64,000 nucleotides of DNA from Nitratireductor indicus C115 (GCF_000300515.1 NZ_AMSI01000008.1:1-64000); one strand, 5' to 3'; numbered from the stretch's first letter, positions 1-10,289 are shown. The notes: a model not told the origin generated them from the letters alone. Translations and numbers: made by a program.

Positions 1-76
1 GTGCCGGCGCGGCGCACTAGATAACCGGTGATCGCTTCCGATACAAGGCCCAATCTGCGTCTATTTCGGCTCGCGG

Positions 77-106
77 CTTGACCTTGTAGACAGGTTCCGT
101 TATGGA
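77..106 (+). promoter_or_regulatory. Candidate promoter of rplU-rpmA
   Basis: CTTGAC at 77-82 is followed, 18 bases later, by TATGGA at 101-106. This fits the alphaproteobacterial housekeeping pattern of a CTTGAC-like -35 box and a weak -10 box. It lies about 120 bases upstream of the L21 start. The rest of the first 226 bases shows no gene that I can support. Confidence 0.4.
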
Positions 107-226
107 CACGCGACCTGCGGCGTGGGCCAGTCCCTGCGCCGTTTGTCATTTAACCCTAAAGACTGACAAAAAGACGGCGCACCGCGAAGCGGTTCAAGCC
201 GGACCGGACACCGAAAGGCAAGAAAA

Positions 227-838
227 ATGTTCGCAGTCATCAAAACCGGCGGAAAGCAATATCGCGTTGCCGCCAACGACCTCGTGCAGGTCGAGAGGGT
301 CGTCGGCGAGCCCGGCGAGATCATTCAGTTCGCAGAAGTTCTGGCCGTCGGTCAGGGCGATGACGTTACCTTCGGCGCTCCCCTCGTGGAAGGCGCCGCC
401 GTGGCCGCCGAGGTTGTCGAGCAGGGCCGTGGCAAGAAGGTCATCGCCTTCAAGAAGCGTCGCCGTCAGAACTCGCGCCGCAAGCGCGGCCATCGCCAGC
501 TTCTGACCACGGTGCGCATCTCCGAGATCCTCACCGGCGGCGCGAAGCCCTCGAAGAAGGCCGCTGAAAAGCCGGCGAAGAAGGCAGAGACGAAGTCGGA
601 AGCGCCCGCAGCGGCTGCTCCCCTCTTCACCGCTCCGGCCGGCGAGCCCGACGATCTGACCAAGATCAAGGGCATCGGCCCGGTTGCAGCCGGTCAGCTC
701 GCCGAGCAGGGCATCACCACCTTTGCCCAGGTGGCCGCCCTTTCCGACGAGGATGTGGTGCGGATCGACGAAGCCATGCCGTTCAGCGCAGACCAGATCA
801 AGGACTGGCGCGAGCAGGCCAAGGAACTGTCGAAATAA
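227..838 (+). CDS. rplU: 50S ribosomal protein L21 with C-terminal helix-hairpin-helix extension
   Basis: Large-subunit ribosomal protein that binds 23S rRNA. Residues 1-103 are a normal L21, opening [14 protein letters not shown] and containing the basic stretch [16 protein letters not shown] near residues 75-90. The protein is 203 residues, about twice the bacterial norm. After a Lys/Ala/Pro linker (about 105-135) the last 60 residues contain [17 protein letters not shown], a helix-hairpin-helix type motif used for nucleic-acid contacts. The start follows the ribosome-binding site AAAGGCAAG. rpmA follows 80 bases downstream, the usual rplU-rpmA pair. The extension is in frame and has the same base composition as the core, so it does not look like a recent insertion. 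Confidence 0.97.
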   Translation: MFAVIKTGGKQYRVAANDLVQVERVVGEPGEIIQFAEVLAVGQGDDVTFGAPLVEGAAVAAEVVEQGRGKKVIAFKKRRRQNSRRKRGHRQLLTTVRISEILTGGAKPSKKAAEKPAKKAETKSEAPAAAAPLFTAPAGEPDDLTKIKGIGPVAAGQLAEQGITTFAQVAALSDEDVVRIDEAMPFSADQIKDWREQAKELSK

Positions 839-918
839 GCCGGAAGGCTGTTTGAACAACAACGCGCTAGCGCGCGGCGATAATTCAGGCGTCCTGAGGG
901 GCGCAAAGGAGTAAGCAA

Positions 919-1188
919 ATGGCACACAAAAAAGCAGGCGGTTCCTCGCGTAACGGTCGCGATTCGGAGTCCAAGCGCCTTGGCGTGAAGAAGTTCGGCG
1001 GCGAGAACGTTCTCGCCGGCAACATCATCGTGCGTCAGCGCGGCACGAAGTGGCATCCCGGCGTCAATGTCGGCATGGGTAAAGACCATACGCTTTTCGC
1101 CCTTATTCAGGGCGCCGTTTCGTTCGCCAAAAAAGCCAATGGTCGAACCTACGTATCGGTCAACCCGATTACGGAAGCCGCGGAATAG
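919..1188 (+). CDS. rpmA: 50S ribosomal protein L27
   Basis: Ribosomal protein near the peptidyl transferase centre. It is 89 residues, the family length, and begins [20 protein letters not shown], the conserved flexible N-terminal arm. No N-terminal cleavage extension of the Firmicutes type is present. A clear AAAGGAG precedes the start. It is co-oriented with rplU and is followed by a strong terminator-like hairpin at 1257-1290, which suggests that rplU-rpmA is one transcription unit. Confidence 0.98.
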   Translation: MAHKKAGGSSRNGRDSESKRLGVKKFGGENVLAGNIIVRQRGTKWHPGVNVGMGKDHTLFALIQGAVSFAKKANGRTYVSVNPITEAAE

Positions 1189-1256
1189 CCGGTCCGCTCA
1201 CCAAATGCCGGCGACCCATCTCGGGGGCCGGTGTCTGGACAGTCCGGAAAAGGTTC

Positions 1257-1290
1257 AAAGGGGAGATGGGTCGCCATCTCCCCTTTTTAT
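1257..1290 (+). terminator. Rho-independent terminator after rpmA
   Basis: A perfect 13-bp stem pairs AAAGGGGAGATGG (1257-1269) with its complement at 1274-1286, with a GTCG loop, followed by TTAT. It lies between rpmA and the acetyltransferase. The acetyltransferase therefore either has its own promoter or depends on read-through. Confidence 0.85.
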
Positions 1291-1309
1291 TTTGCCCGGA
1301 GGAAGAAAG

Positions 1310-1897
1310 ATGGTTGCCGAAAGTGAAGAGGTCGAAAGCGAAAGTATAAGGATCGAGTGCCCGGTTCTCGTCACCGAGCGTCTCGTCCTGCGCATCCCGC
1401 GCGATGACGATGTGACGGAGCTGGTGGAGCTGGCCAACAATCGGCGCCTCGCCGAGATGCTGGCCCGCATGCCTCATCCCTATCGTCTGCAGGATGCCGA
1501 TGCATTCCTGACGCGCGTGCGAAATGGCGGAATGAAGGGCTGTACCTATGCGATCACGCTTTCGGAAAGCGGCGCCTTCATCGGCTGTGCGGGGCTCGAG
1601 AACCGCGAGACGGGGCTGGAAATCGGTTACTGGATCGGTGAACCCTATTGGGGGAGAGGCTATGCCACGGAAGCGGCCCATGCCCTCGTGGACCTTGCCT
1701 TCCGGGCGACCGATATCGATCGGCTCAATGTTTCCTGCCGGGTGACCAACACGGCCTCGCGCCGGGTCATTCACAAATGCGGCTTCCAGTATGCCGGACA
1801 GGGCATGATGGATTCCGCGGTGGCCGGCAAGGTTCCCGTCGAGCGTTATCAGCTCGACCGCCGGACATGGGTGAGCCTCAGAAGCTGGGGCGCCTGA
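1310..1897 (+). CDS. GNAT-family N-acetyltransferase (RimJ/RimL type)
   Basis: Predicted acetyl-CoA-dependent acetyltransferase of 195 residues; the substrate is unknown. The order VLVTERLVLRIPRDDD, then an acceptor-side domain, then GLEIGYWIGEPYWGRGYATE is typical of the RimJ/RimL branch, and YWGRGYATEA is the acetyl-CoA pyrophosphate loop. Near the C-terminus NTASRRVIHKCGFQYAG matches the conserved NxxSxrVlEKlGF segment. The start at 1310 was chosen because GGAGGAAG precedes it; the same frame is open further upstream but would run through the terminator hairpin. It sits between rpmA and obgE, a position where Hyphomicrobiales often carry one or two such genes. Confidence 0.88.
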   Translation: MVAESEEVESESIRIECPVLVTERLVLRIPRDDDVTELVELANNRRLAEMLARMPHPYRLQDADAFLTRVRNGGMKGCTYAITLSESGAFIGCAGLENRETGLEIGYWIGEPYWGRGYATEAAHALVDLAFRATDIDRLNVSCRVTNTASRRVIHKCGFQYAGQGMMDSAVAGKVPVERYQLDRRTWVSLRSWGA

Positions 1898-2041
1898 CCG
1901 GCAATCGAAACGTGAGTGCGGGCGAAGCAGATCGTCCGCTCTCGCACTTCTGCGCGCGATGCTGTACAGGGTTGCCGCAGAAAGAGCTCGTCTCGCCTTT
2001 TCATGGAAAAGCGTGGGAGGATGCATCTCATTGTTTCTCCC

Positions 2042-2075
2042 CATTCGTGCGGGGGCCAGGTGAAACCGCCTGGCT
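2042..2075. repeat. Intergenic repeat copy 1, hairpin-forming
   Basis: This 34-base segment between the acetyltransferase and obgE matches a segment at 34821-34854 at 26 of 34 positions by direct ungapped comparison. Both start CATTC(G/A)TGCGGG and both can fold: here GCCAGG pairs with CCTGGC across an 8-base loop. Two copies in two unrelated intergenic regions suggest a short dispersed palindromic element. It could instead be two independent terminator-like hairpins. Confidence 0.35.
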
Positions 2076-2079
2076 TTAG

Positions 2080-3144
<1,065 letters not shown>

Positions 3145-3163
3145 GCATTCAGGCAAGACAATC

Positions 3164-4318
3164 ATGACCCGTTCCGAGCTTAAGGCGCATCGGCGCATCA
3201 CGGTCAAAATCGGCTCTGCGCTTCTTGTCGACCGCAAGACCGGGCTCAAGCGGGAATGGCTTTCCGCTCTGGTGGACGACATCGCCAAGCTGCGGGCAGC
3301 CGGTGTCGAGGTGCTGGTGGTCTCCTCGGGCGCCATCGCGCTGGGACGCACCATTCTGGGCATTGAGCGGCGCAGCCTGCGGCTTGAGGAAAGCCAGGCC
3401 GCGGCGGCGGTGGGGCAGATCGCCCTGTCGGCGGCATGGGATCAGGAATTGCGCAAGCGCGGCCTGAAGTCGGGCCAGGTTCTGGTCACGCTGGGCGATA
3501 CCGAGGAGCGCCGCCGCTATCTCAATGCCAGGGCGACGATCTCCACGCTGCTCAAGATGGATGTGGTTCCCGTCATCAACGAGAACGACACGGTCGCGAC
3601 CAGCGAAATCCGCTATGGCGACAATGATCGGCTGGCTGCGCGGGTTGCGACCATGCTGGGTGCGGATCTGCTCGTGCTTCTGTCGGATGTCGACGGTCTC
3701 TACACCGCGCCGCCGGCCAGCAACCCGGATGCCGAGTTCATTCCTGTCGTGAAAGCGATCACGCCCGAGATCGAGGCGATGGCGGGGGCGGCTGCATCGG
3801 AACTGTCGCGCGGCGGCATGCGCACCAAGCTGGATGCGGGCCGCATTGCCACGGCTGCCGGAACGGCGATGTTCATTGCTTCCGGCACGCGGCTTCATCC
3901 TCTGTCGGCAATCGATGAGGGCGCGCGGGCGACGCTTTTCATGGCGAGCGAGGCTCCGGTGCGCGCCTACAAGACATGGATCGCGGGTCAGCTTGAGCCG
4001 GCAGGCATGGTGACGGTCGATGAAGGCGCTGTGCGCGCGCTTTCTGCCGGCAAGTCGCTTTTGCCCGCGGGCGTGACGAGCGTGAGCGGCAATTTCTCGC
4101 GCGGCGACACGGTGGCGATCCTCGGGCCTGACGGTCGCGAGGCGGCGCGGGGGCTTGTTGCCTATGATGCGGCGGATGCCGTAAGAATTGCCGGGCTGAA
4201 AACCGGAGATATCGCCGAGGTGCTCGGCTATGACGCGCGCGCGGCGATGGTGCACCGCGACGATCTGGTGTTGTCATCCCATATACGGCAGGGCCAGACG
4301 GAACAGGCGGAGGGATAG
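3164..4318 (+). CDS. proB: Glutamate 5-kinase
   Basis: First enzyme of proline synthesis: phosphorylates glutamate to glutamyl 5-phosphate. 384 residues with an amino-acid kinase domain ([13 protein letters not shown] at the N-terminus, [49 protein letters not shown]) and a C-terminal PUA domain beginning near residue 275 ([20 protein letters not shown]). The frame is open further upstream, but the start at 3164 gives the family length and begins just before the kinase core. proA starts immediately after the stop codon, so the two are co-translated; their products form the channelled kinase-reductase step. Confidence 0.97.
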   Translation: MTRSELKAHRRITVKIGSALLVDRKTGLKREWLSALVDDIAKLRAAGVEVLVVSSGAIALGRTILGIERRSLRLEESQAAAAVGQIALSAAWDQELRKRGLKSGQVLVTLGDTEERRRYLNARATISTLLKMDVVPVINENDTVATSEIRYGDNDRLAARVATMLGADLLVLLSDVDGLYTAPPASNPDAEFIPVVKAITPEIEAMAGAAASELSRGGMRTKLDAGRIATAAGTAMFIASGTRLHPLSAIDEGARATLFMASEAPVRAYKTWIAGQLEPAGMVTVDEGAVRALSAGKSLLPAGVTSVSGNFSRGDTVAILGPDGREAARGLVAYDAADAVRIAGLKTGDIAEVLGYDARAAMVHRDDLVLSSHIRQGQTEQAEG

Positions 4319-5605
4319 ATGTTGATGGAAAACAGGCAGGAAGGCGCGGATATTGCCGCGCTCATGAACGATATCGGCAAGCGCGCCCGCGCTGCAGCCG
4401 GTCCACTGTCCATCGCATCTTCTGAGCAGAAGAACCTGGCGCTTGCTGAAATGGCTGCTGCGTTGCTGCGCAACGAGGACAAGATTCTCGCTGCGAATGC
4501 GGTTGATATGGCGAATGGCGAAAGGGCAGGGCTTTCGCCGGCACTGCTCGACAGGCTCAAACTCGACATGGGCCGCATCGCCGGCATGGCCGACGGTATC
4601 CGCGCCATTGCGGCTTTAAAAGACCCGGTGGGCGACGTGATCGCGGCCTGGGAGCGGCCGAACGGGCTCTCGATAGAGCGGGTGCGCACGCCGCTGGGCG
4701 TTATCGGCGTCATCTATGAAAGCCGCCCCAATGTGACGGCGGATGCCGGTGCTCTCTGTCTCAAGGCCGGCAATGCGGTGATCTTGCGCGGTGGGTCGGA
4801 TTCCGCCCATTCCTCCGCGGCGATCCATGCTTGCATGGTGGAAGGGCTTGAGAAGGCGGGGTTGCCCGCCGATGCGATCCAGCGCGTGCCCGTGACCGAT
4901 CGCGCGGCCGTGGGCGAAATGCTCAAGGGATTGTCGGGAAATCTCGATGTGATCGTACCCCGTGGCGGGCGCAGCCTCGTGGAGCGTGTCCAGAACGAGG
5001 CGCGCGTGCCGGTTTTTGCGCATCTCGAGGGCATCTGCCATCTCTATCTCGACAAGTCCGCAAAACCCGACATGGCGGTCGCCATCGCGGTCAATTCCAA
5101 GATGCGCCGGACGGGCATATGCGGTGCGGCGGAAACCCTGCTGGTGGATCGTGCCGCAGCGGATGTGCTGCTTGTGCCCGTATTGACGGCGCTTGAGGCG
5201 GCAGGCTGCGAAATCCGCGGGGATGCGGAAGTTTGCGCACGTTTTTCTGCGGCCAGGCCTGCCGTGGACGAGGACTGGAGCCGCGAATATCTGGATGCCA
5301 TCATCTCCGTGAAACTGGTCGACGGGGTGGGTGAGGCAATCAGCCATATCGGGACATGGTCCTCGCACCACACCGAAGCCATCGTGGCCGAGGACGATGC
5401 GGCGGTGGAGCGGTTCTTCAACGAGATCGATTCGGCGATCCTGCTGCATAATGCCTCCACTCAGTTCGCTGATGGCGGCGAGTTCGGCATGGGCGGGGAG
5501 ATCGGCATTGCCACGGGCAAGATGCATGCGCGCGGTCCGGTTGGCGTCGAGCAGTTGACCTCGTTCAAATACCGCGTGCGCGGCAACGGCCAGCTGCGGC
5601 CTTGA
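4319..5605 (+). CDS. proA: Glutamate-5-semialdehyde dehydrogenase (gamma-glutamyl phosphate reductase)
   Basis: Second enzyme of proline synthesis: NADPH-dependent reduction of glutamyl 5-phosphate to the semialdehyde. 428 residues, the normal length. Signature segments are [31 protein letters not shown] and [15 protein letters not shown], which holds the catalytic cysteine, plus [20 protein letters not shown] near the end. The ATG directly abuts the proB stop (TAGATG) behind GGAGGG; a second ATG two codons later is also possible. The encoded protein shows no missing motif. Confidence 0.97.
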   Translation: MLMENRQEGADIAALMNDIGKRARAAAGPLSIASSEQKNLALAEMAAALLRNEDKILAANAVDMANGERAGLSPALLDRLKLDMGRIAGMADGIRAIAALKDPVGDVIAAWERPNGLSIERVRTPLGVIGVIYESRPNVTADAGALCLKAGNAVILRGGSDSAHSSAAIHACMVEGLEKAGLPADAIQRVPVTDRAAVGEMLKGLSGNLDVIVPRGGRSLVERVQNEARVPVFAHLEGICHLYLDKSAKPDMAVAIAVNSKMRRTGICGAAETLLVDRAAADVLLVPVLTALEAAGCEIRGDAEVCARFSAARPAVDEDWSREYLDAIISVKLVDGVGEAISHIGTWSSHHTEAIVAEDDAAVERFFNEIDSAILLHNASTQFADGGEFGMGGEIGIATGKMHARGPVGVEQLTSFKYRVRGNGQLRP

Positions 5606-5618
5606 TCTGCGTTTCGCT

Positions 5619-6251
5619 ATGAGCGGGGGGAACAGGCCAGTGGCCGAGCGCTATCTGCGCATGCCGTATGTGGAGAAGGGAATGGCCGTCGGACTTTTCG
5701 GCGGCTCCTTCAACCCACCTCATGCGGGACATGCGCTCGTTGCGGAGACGGCGCTGCGACGGCTTCACCTCGATCAGCTCTGGTGGATCGTGACGCCGGG
5801 CAATCCCCTCAAGAATCATCGCGAGCTTGCGCCGCTTGCCGAGCGGATCGCGCTTTCGGAGAAATGTACCACCGATCCCCGGATCAAGGTGACCGCCTTC
5901 GAGGCGCGGCATCGTATCCGCTATACGGCCGACACGATCCGGCTCGTACAGCACCGCAATCCGGGCGTCGATTTCGTATGGATCATGGGCGCCGACAGCT
6001 TACGCGACTTCCACCGCTGGGAACGCTGGCGGGAGATCGCACAGTCCATACCGATCGCCGTGATCGACCGGCCCGGAGATACGCTGGCATTTCTCTCTTC
6101 CACCATGGCCAAGACATTCGATCATGCGCGCATCGATGAGAACGATGCACCGGTCCTCGCGCATCGTCGACCACCCTCCTGGACCTTCATTCACGGACCG
6201 CGTTCCTCGCTGTCCTCAACCGCGATCCGCGATGCGGCGCGCGAGGTTTAG
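5619..6251 (+). CDS. nadD: Nicotinate-nucleotide adenylyltransferase
   Basis: Joins nicotinate mononucleotide and ATP to give nicotinate adenine dinucleotide in NAD synthesis. 210 residues. The nucleotidyltransferase motif GGSFNPPHAGH occurs near residue 30 and the C-terminal SSTAIRDAAR matches the ISSTxIR motif. VWIMGADSL is the usual core segment. The first 20 or so residues before GMAVGLFGGSF are not part of the fold, so an internal start such as the MPYVEKGMAV methionine is possible. Only 13 bases separate it from proA. Confidence 0.95.
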   Translation: MSGGNRPVAERYLRMPYVEKGMAVGLFGGSFNPPHAGHALVAETALRRLHLDQLWWIVTPGNPLKNHRELAPLAERIALSEKCTTDPRIKVTAFEARHRIRYTADTIRLVQHRNPGVDFVWIMGADSLRDFHRWERWREIAQSIPIAVIDRPGDTLAFLSSTMAKTFDHARIDENDAPVLAHRRPPSWTFIHGPRSSLSSTAIRDAAREV

Positions 6252-6450
6252 GGGCACGGTTTGATCGTGCGGCGGCTCCCTCGCCGCCCTATCGGGAATG
6301 GGCCGGGCAAAACATGTGATTGGCCCATGTCTTGAAAGTGTTAAGAGACTCTGCCTATCTAAAAGACGTCAGGCGGTATTAAGCGCATGACGAGCTTGTT
6401 CTTATGGGAAAGGAAAGACGCTGAGAACAGCACTTACGAAGAAGGCTGAC

Positions 6451-6828
6451 ATGATGCCTTCGCCGGCCGGAGCCAGCGGCAATCTGGTGGCCCGGGCCGT
6501 AGAAACAGCCATCGCGAGTCTCGAAGACTCCAAGGCGGAAAACATCGTATCCATCGATATCCAGGGCAAGTCGCCCCTCGCCGACCACATGATCGTGGCG
6601 TCGGGTCGTTCGCATCGCCATGTTGCGGCGGTGGCGGACCACCTGCTGCGTGCGCTCAAGGAAGCCGGTCTGGGCACGGCGCGCGTCGAAGGTCTTTCGG
6701 GCGCGGACTGGGTTCTGATCGATTCGGGCGACATCATCGTCCATATTTTCCGCCCCGAAGTTCGTGAGTTCTACAACATCGAGAAGATGTGGCAGGCTCC
6801 GGACCTGGAGGATGAGACGGTTCACTGA
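6451..6828 (+). CDS. rsfS: Ribosome silencing factor RsfS (Iojap family)
   Basis: Binds ribosomal protein L14 and blocks subunit joining when nutrients are scarce. 125 residues. Family segments include VSIDIQGKSPLADHMIVASG, SHRHVAAVADHLLRALKE and WVLIDSGDIIVHIFRPEVREFY. It lies between nadD and rlmH, the standard bacterial order. A 200-base spacer separates it from nadD; it contains only a weak GGCGGC/GCCGCC hairpin at 6271-6288 and no gene. The start is the first ATG of a tandem pair. Confidence 0.95.
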   Translation: MMPSPAGASGNLVARAVETAIASLEDSKAENIVSIDIQGKSPLADHMIVASGRSHRHVAAVADHLLRALKEAGLGTARVEGLSGADWVLIDSGDIIVHIFRPEVREFYNIEKMWQAPDLEDETVH

Positions 6829-6893
6829 TCGCCTGCCCGTAAGGGCGGCGGGACTTTGAGCCAGCTTTGCCCCCATGGGGCGGAGAGGCTGGA

Positions 6894-7376
6894 ATGCGCG
6901 TTGGAATTTGCGCCGTGGGCCGGATGAAGGCCGGCCCCGAAAGGGATTTGGCGGGCCGTTATCTCGACCGTTTCGCCAAAAGCGGCCCGGCTGTCGGGCT
7001 GGAGTTTTCCGGCCTCAACGAGTTTGCCGAGAGCCGTGCGCGCGGCACCGACGAGCGCCGCCGCGAGGAAAGCCGCAAGATCAGGGAGATGCAGGCCGAT
7101 GGCGCCGCGATCTTCCTTCTCGACGAGCGCGGGAAAAACCTGACCTCAGAGGCGTTCAGCACGGCCATCGCGGATTTGCGCGATCAGGGCCGGCGCCAAC
7201 TCGTTCTGGTGATCGGCGGGCCTGACGGGCACGACCCGGAATTCCGCCAATCGGCCGAGCGTGCCATCTCGTTCGGTGCGCAGACCTGGCCACACCAGCT
7301 GGTGCGGGTCATGCTCGCCGAGCAGCTCTATCGCGCGGCCACCATTCTTTCGGGGCACCCCTATCATCGGGCGTGA
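6894..7376 (+). CDS. rlmH: 23S rRNA pseudouridine-1915 N3-methyltransferase
   Basis: SPOUT-class SAM-dependent methyltransferase acting on position 1915 of helix 69 in assembled 70S ribosomes. 160 residues, the family length, with the SAM-knot segment LVLVIGGPDGHDPEFRQSA and the C-terminal VRVMLAEQLYRAATILSGHP, ending in the conserved YHR. The start at 6894 (MRVGICAVGRMK) was preferred over an in-frame ATG 27 bases upstream because it gives the family N-terminus and follows GGAGAGG. It is the third member of the nadD-rsfS-rlmH set. Confidence 0.97.
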   Translation: MRVGICAVGRMKAGPERDLAGRYLDRFAKSGPAVGLEFSGLNEFAESRARGTDERRREESRKIREMQADGAAIFLLDERGKNLTSEAFSTAIADLRDQGRRQLVLVIGGPDGHDPEFRQSAERAISFGAQTWPHQLVRVMLAEQLYRAATILSGHPYHRA

Positions 7377-7457
7377 GAAACGTCGCTCCATCTTCCCTCT
7401 GCCCCGCAATCATGCGGAGGGCGGACGATTTCAGCTTGATGCAAAATACTCAGATTG

Positions 7458-7486
7458 TTGACAGGTTGAAAAATACAACCGATGAT
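7458..7486 (+). promoter_or_regulatory. Candidate promoter with inverted repeat in the spacer, upstream of the EnvC-like gene
   Basis: TTGACA at 7458-7463 is followed after exactly 17 bases by GATGAT at 7481-7486. The spacer itself is an inverted repeat: GGTTG and CAACC flank the seven bases AAAAATA (7464-7480). That arrangement would let a dimeric repressor block RNA polymerase. The region is clearly more AT-rich than the flanking genes. It is 86 bases upstream of the next start codon. Confidence 0.45.
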
Positions 7487-7571
7487 TGATCTAAAGGCGC
7501 ATCATGGTTGATGGTTCCTTAACGAAAGGGGCCTTAATGTCGCTCGTGGTTTCTTCCGGGAAAGACGAAGG

Positions 7572-8876
7572 ATGATAAAGGCGCCGGATTCGGCAAAGCT
7601 TGGGTTCTCGTTGCGCGCGGCGCTGGCTGCGGCGCTGCTTCTGGGTTCGGCGCTTGGATCGCCGGCGCAGGACGGCATCGAGGTGCTGGAAAGCGAGCGG
7701 GAAAAAACCAGCGCGGAATATCAGGATGTCAATCGCGAGATCGAGCTTTCCCAGCAAAGGCTGGACGAGATCACGGCACAGATCGCCAGCATCAAGAATG
7801 ACAACGCATCGATCACCGCAGCGCTGATCCAGGCGGCCAAGACCGAGCGCAAGCTCAGCGAAGACATCGACGAGATTTCCCTGCGCCTGACGACGCTGCG
7901 GCACGAGGAGGGATATCTGCGCGAATCGCTCCAGGCCCGGCGCGGTGTTCTTGCCGAGGTGCTGGGCGCTCTTCAGCGCATGGGCCTCAATCCACCTCCG
8001 GCCATTCTGGTGCGGCCCGAAGATGCGCTGGCTTCGGTTCGAAGCGCCATTCTTCTGGGCGCCGTCGTGCCGGAGCTGCGCGAAGAGACGGAGGTGCTTC
8101 TGGGGGACCTTCGCGATCTTTCGCGCATCGTCACTTCCATCGAGAGCGAGCGGGACAAGCTGCAGAAGACGGTGACCGAACAGGTTGAGGAAAAGGAGCG
8201 GCTGACGCTGCTGCTCGACGAGAAGAAACGCCTTCAGGACGAGGCGGAAAACCGCATGGCGGAGGAGCGCAAGCAGGCTGAGACGCTGGCCGCGCGTGCT
8301 GGAAGCCTGCAGGAACTCATCGGATCGCTTGAAACCGAAATCACGTCGCTGCAAACGGCTGAGGAAGAACGCAAGAAGCGCGCCAGCGAGCCAACTTCGC
8401 CTGAGCATCGGCTGGGAGAATCCGTGCCTTTCGCTCGCCGTGTGGGCGGATTGTCTTTGCCGGCTTCCGGCCAGTTCGCAGCGCGCTTCGGCGAGGATGA
8501 TGACACGGGCGCTGCGCTCAAGGGCGACATTCTAAGAACACAATCGGGGGCAATCGTAACTGCACCAGCGGGGGCGACGGTGCTTTATGCCGGGCCTTTC
8601 CGTTCCTATGGTCAGCTATTGATACTGAATGCCGGCGACGGTTATCATATCGTGCTTGCAGGGCTGGGGAAGGTCAACGTTTCCCTTGGTCAATCGGTGT
8701 TGGCGGGCGAGCCTATCGGAACGATGGGTGAAACGCGGCTGGCAAGCATTGCAGGCCCGGTGGGCGAAGGCTCCATGCCGGAATTGTATGTGGAATTCAG
8801 GAAGAACGGGAAACCGATCGACCCCAAAGCCTGGTGGGCTCCGGGACACTCTGGAAGGACAGGAAATGAAACGTAA
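7572..8876 (+). CDS. EnvC-like murein hydrolase activator with degenerate LytM domain
   Basis: Periplasmic factor expected to switch on cell-wall amidases at division. 434 residues: signal peptide (about 10-33, AALAAALLLGSALGSPAQ), a long coiled coil (about 40-270, rich in Glu, Gln, Lys and Leu heptads) and a C-terminal LytM/M23 domain (about 320-425). The zinc motifs of active M23 peptidases are broken: the HxGxD position reads ALKGDI and the final HxH reads LYVEF. This matches EnvC/NlpD regulators, which activate amidases without cutting peptidoglycan. It overlaps ctpA by 11 bases, so the two are translationally coupled. No amidase gene is in the window. Confidence 0.9.
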   Translation: MIKAPDSAKLGFSLRAALAAALLLGSALGSPAQDGIEVLESEREKTSAEYQDVNREIELSQQRLDEITAQIASIKNDNASITAALIQAAKTERKLSEDIDEISLRLTTLRHEEGYLRESLQARRGVLAEVLGALQRMGLNPPPAILVRPEDALASVRSAILLGAVVPELREETEVLLGDLRDLSRIVTSIESERDKLQKTVTEQVEEKERLTLLLDEKKRLQDEAENRMAEERKQAETLAARAGSLQELIGSLETEITSLQTAEEERKKRASEPTSPEHRLGESVPFARRVGGLSLPASGQFAARFGEDDDTGAALKGDILRTQSGAIVTAPAGATVLYAGPFRSYGQLLILNAGDGYHIVLAGLGKVNVSLGQSVLAGEPIGTMGETRLASIAGPVGEGSMPELYVEFRKNGKPIDPKAWWAPGHSGRTGNET

Positions 8877-10191
8877 CTTGTCGCTATTGTTTGCCGGCGC
8901 CCTGATGGGTGCGTCTGCGGTAACGCTTGTGCACAGCGTTGGCGGCTTCGCGGCAAACGCGGCCGGCTCCGACACCTACCGGGAACTCGCCATTTTCGGC
9001 GATATCTTCGAGCGTGTGCGCGCGCAGTATGTCACGCCGCCGGACGATAAGAAGCTGGTAGAGAGCGCCATTAACGGCATGCTCTCCTCGCTTGATCCGC
9101 ATTCCTCCTATCTCAATCCCGAAGCCGCCAAGGACATGCGGGTGCAGACCAAGGGCGAATTCGGCGGGCTTGGCATTGAAGTCACCATGGACAGCGAACT
9201 GGTCAAGGTCGTTTCGCCCATCGACGATACGCCTGCCGCCCGTGCGGGCGTTCTGGCCGGCGATCTGATTTCCAAGATCGATGGCGACGAAGTGCGCGGC
9301 ATGTCGCTCAACGATGCGGTCGACAAGATGCGTGGCGCCGTCAACACCCCGATCAAGCTGACGATCCTGCGCGAAGGCGCGGACAAGCCGATCGAGCTGA
9401 CCATCGTGCGCGATATCATCAAGGTGAAGGCGGTGAAATTCCGCGCAGAGGGCGATGTCGGCTACCTGAAGATCACCTCCTTCACGGAGAAGACCTTCGA
9501 CGATCTGATGAACGCCATCGACACCATCGGCAAGGACATTCCGAACGACAAACTGAAGGGCTATGTGCTCGACCTGCGGCTCAATCCGGGCGGTCTGCTC
9601 GACCAGGCGGTCAGTGTGTCCGACGCCTTCCTCGACCGGGGTGAAATCGTCTCCACCCGCGGGCGTGAAGCGAATGACATTTCGCGGTTCGATTCGCGGC
9701 CCGGTGACGTGGTCAATGGCAAGCCGATCATCGTATTGATCAATGGCGGCTCGGCGAGCGCTTCGGAGATCGTGGCCGGTGCGCTGCAGGATCACCGCCG
9801 TGCGACCGTGCTCGGTTCGCAGTCCTTCGGGAAAGGCTCGGTCCAGACGATCATTCCGCTCGGCGAGAGTGGCGCGTTGCGTCTGACGACCGCGCTTTAC
9901 TACACGCCATCGGGTGAATCGATCCAGGGCAAGGGCATCACGCCGGACATCAAGGTCGACCAGCCGCTGCCCGAGGAATTGCAGGGGCGCGACCTGCGCC
10001 GTGGCGAATCGGATCTGCCGGGCCACATCAAGGGCGCTGAGGAGAACGACGAGGGATCGGGCTCCATCGCCTATGTGCCGCCGGATCCGAAGGACGATGT
10101 TCAGCTTGCAGCTGCACTTGAATTGCTGCGCGGCGAGAAAACAGATCCGGCCTTCCCGCCTAACCCTGACAAGGCGGTCATGAATCAGTAG
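8866..10191 (+). CDS. ctpA: S41-family C-terminal processing peptidase
   Basis: Envelope serine protease that trims proteins at their C-termini. 441 residues: N-terminal signal or anchor (MKRNLSLLFAGALMGASAV), a PDZ domain (about 90-170, with GLGIEV and DTPAARAGVLAGDLI), then the S41 core. The Ser/Lys dyad is visible in NGGSASASEIVAGAL and SQSFGKGSVQTI. GNxRLTTALYYTPSG-like and GITPDI segments follow. The start at 8866 is preferred because it opens the signal peptide and has AGGAA just upstream; a longer in-frame reading overlaps the EnvC-like gene far too much. The EnvC-like/CtpA pairing links division-site amidase control to proteolysis, as known in other proteobacteria. Confidence 0.95.
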   Translation: MKRNLSLLFAGALMGASAVTLVHSVGGFAANAAGSDTYRELAIFGDIFERVRAQYVTPPDDKKLVESAINGMLSSLDPHSSYLNPEAAKDMRVQTKGEFGGLGIEVTMDSELVKVVSPIDDTPAARAGVLAGDLISKIDGDEVRGMSLNDAVDKMRGAVNTPIKLTILREGADKPIELTIVRDIIKVKAVKFRAEGDVGYLKITSFTEKTFDDLMNAIDTIGKDIPNDKLKGYVLDLRLNPGGLLDQAVSVSDAFLDRGEIVSTRGREANDISRFDSRPGDVVNGKPIIVLINGGSASASEIVAGALQDHRRATVLGSQSFGKGSVQTIIPLGESGALRLTTALYYTPSGESIQGKGITPDIKVDQPLPEELQGRDLRRGESDLPGHIKGAEENDEGSGSIAYVPPDPKDDVQLAAALELLRGEKTDPAFPPNPDKAVMNQ

Positions 10192-10200
10192 AACAGGTGC

Positions 10201-10227
10201 ATCGCCGGCGGGTTTCCTGCCGGCGAT
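10201..10227 (+). terminator. Hairpin downstream of ctpA
   Basis: ATCGCCGGC at 10201-10209 pairs with GCCGGCGAT at 10219-10227 and the stem extends inward by three more pairs, one of them G-U, around a TTT loop. No T-run follows, so it may be a 3'-end stabiliser or a weak attenuator and not a true terminator. It starts 9 bases after the ctpA stop. Confidence 0.4.
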
Positions 10228-10289
10228 GACATCAGGGTTTCATGAAGGCCCTGCAGGATTTGTGACCTTGACGGTTGTCACGGGTGGGT

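Noticed and set aside
102-506. Plus-strand frame overlapping the rplU start in another frame
   Set aside because: It lies across the rplU promoter and coding region and has no ribosome-binding site or domain.
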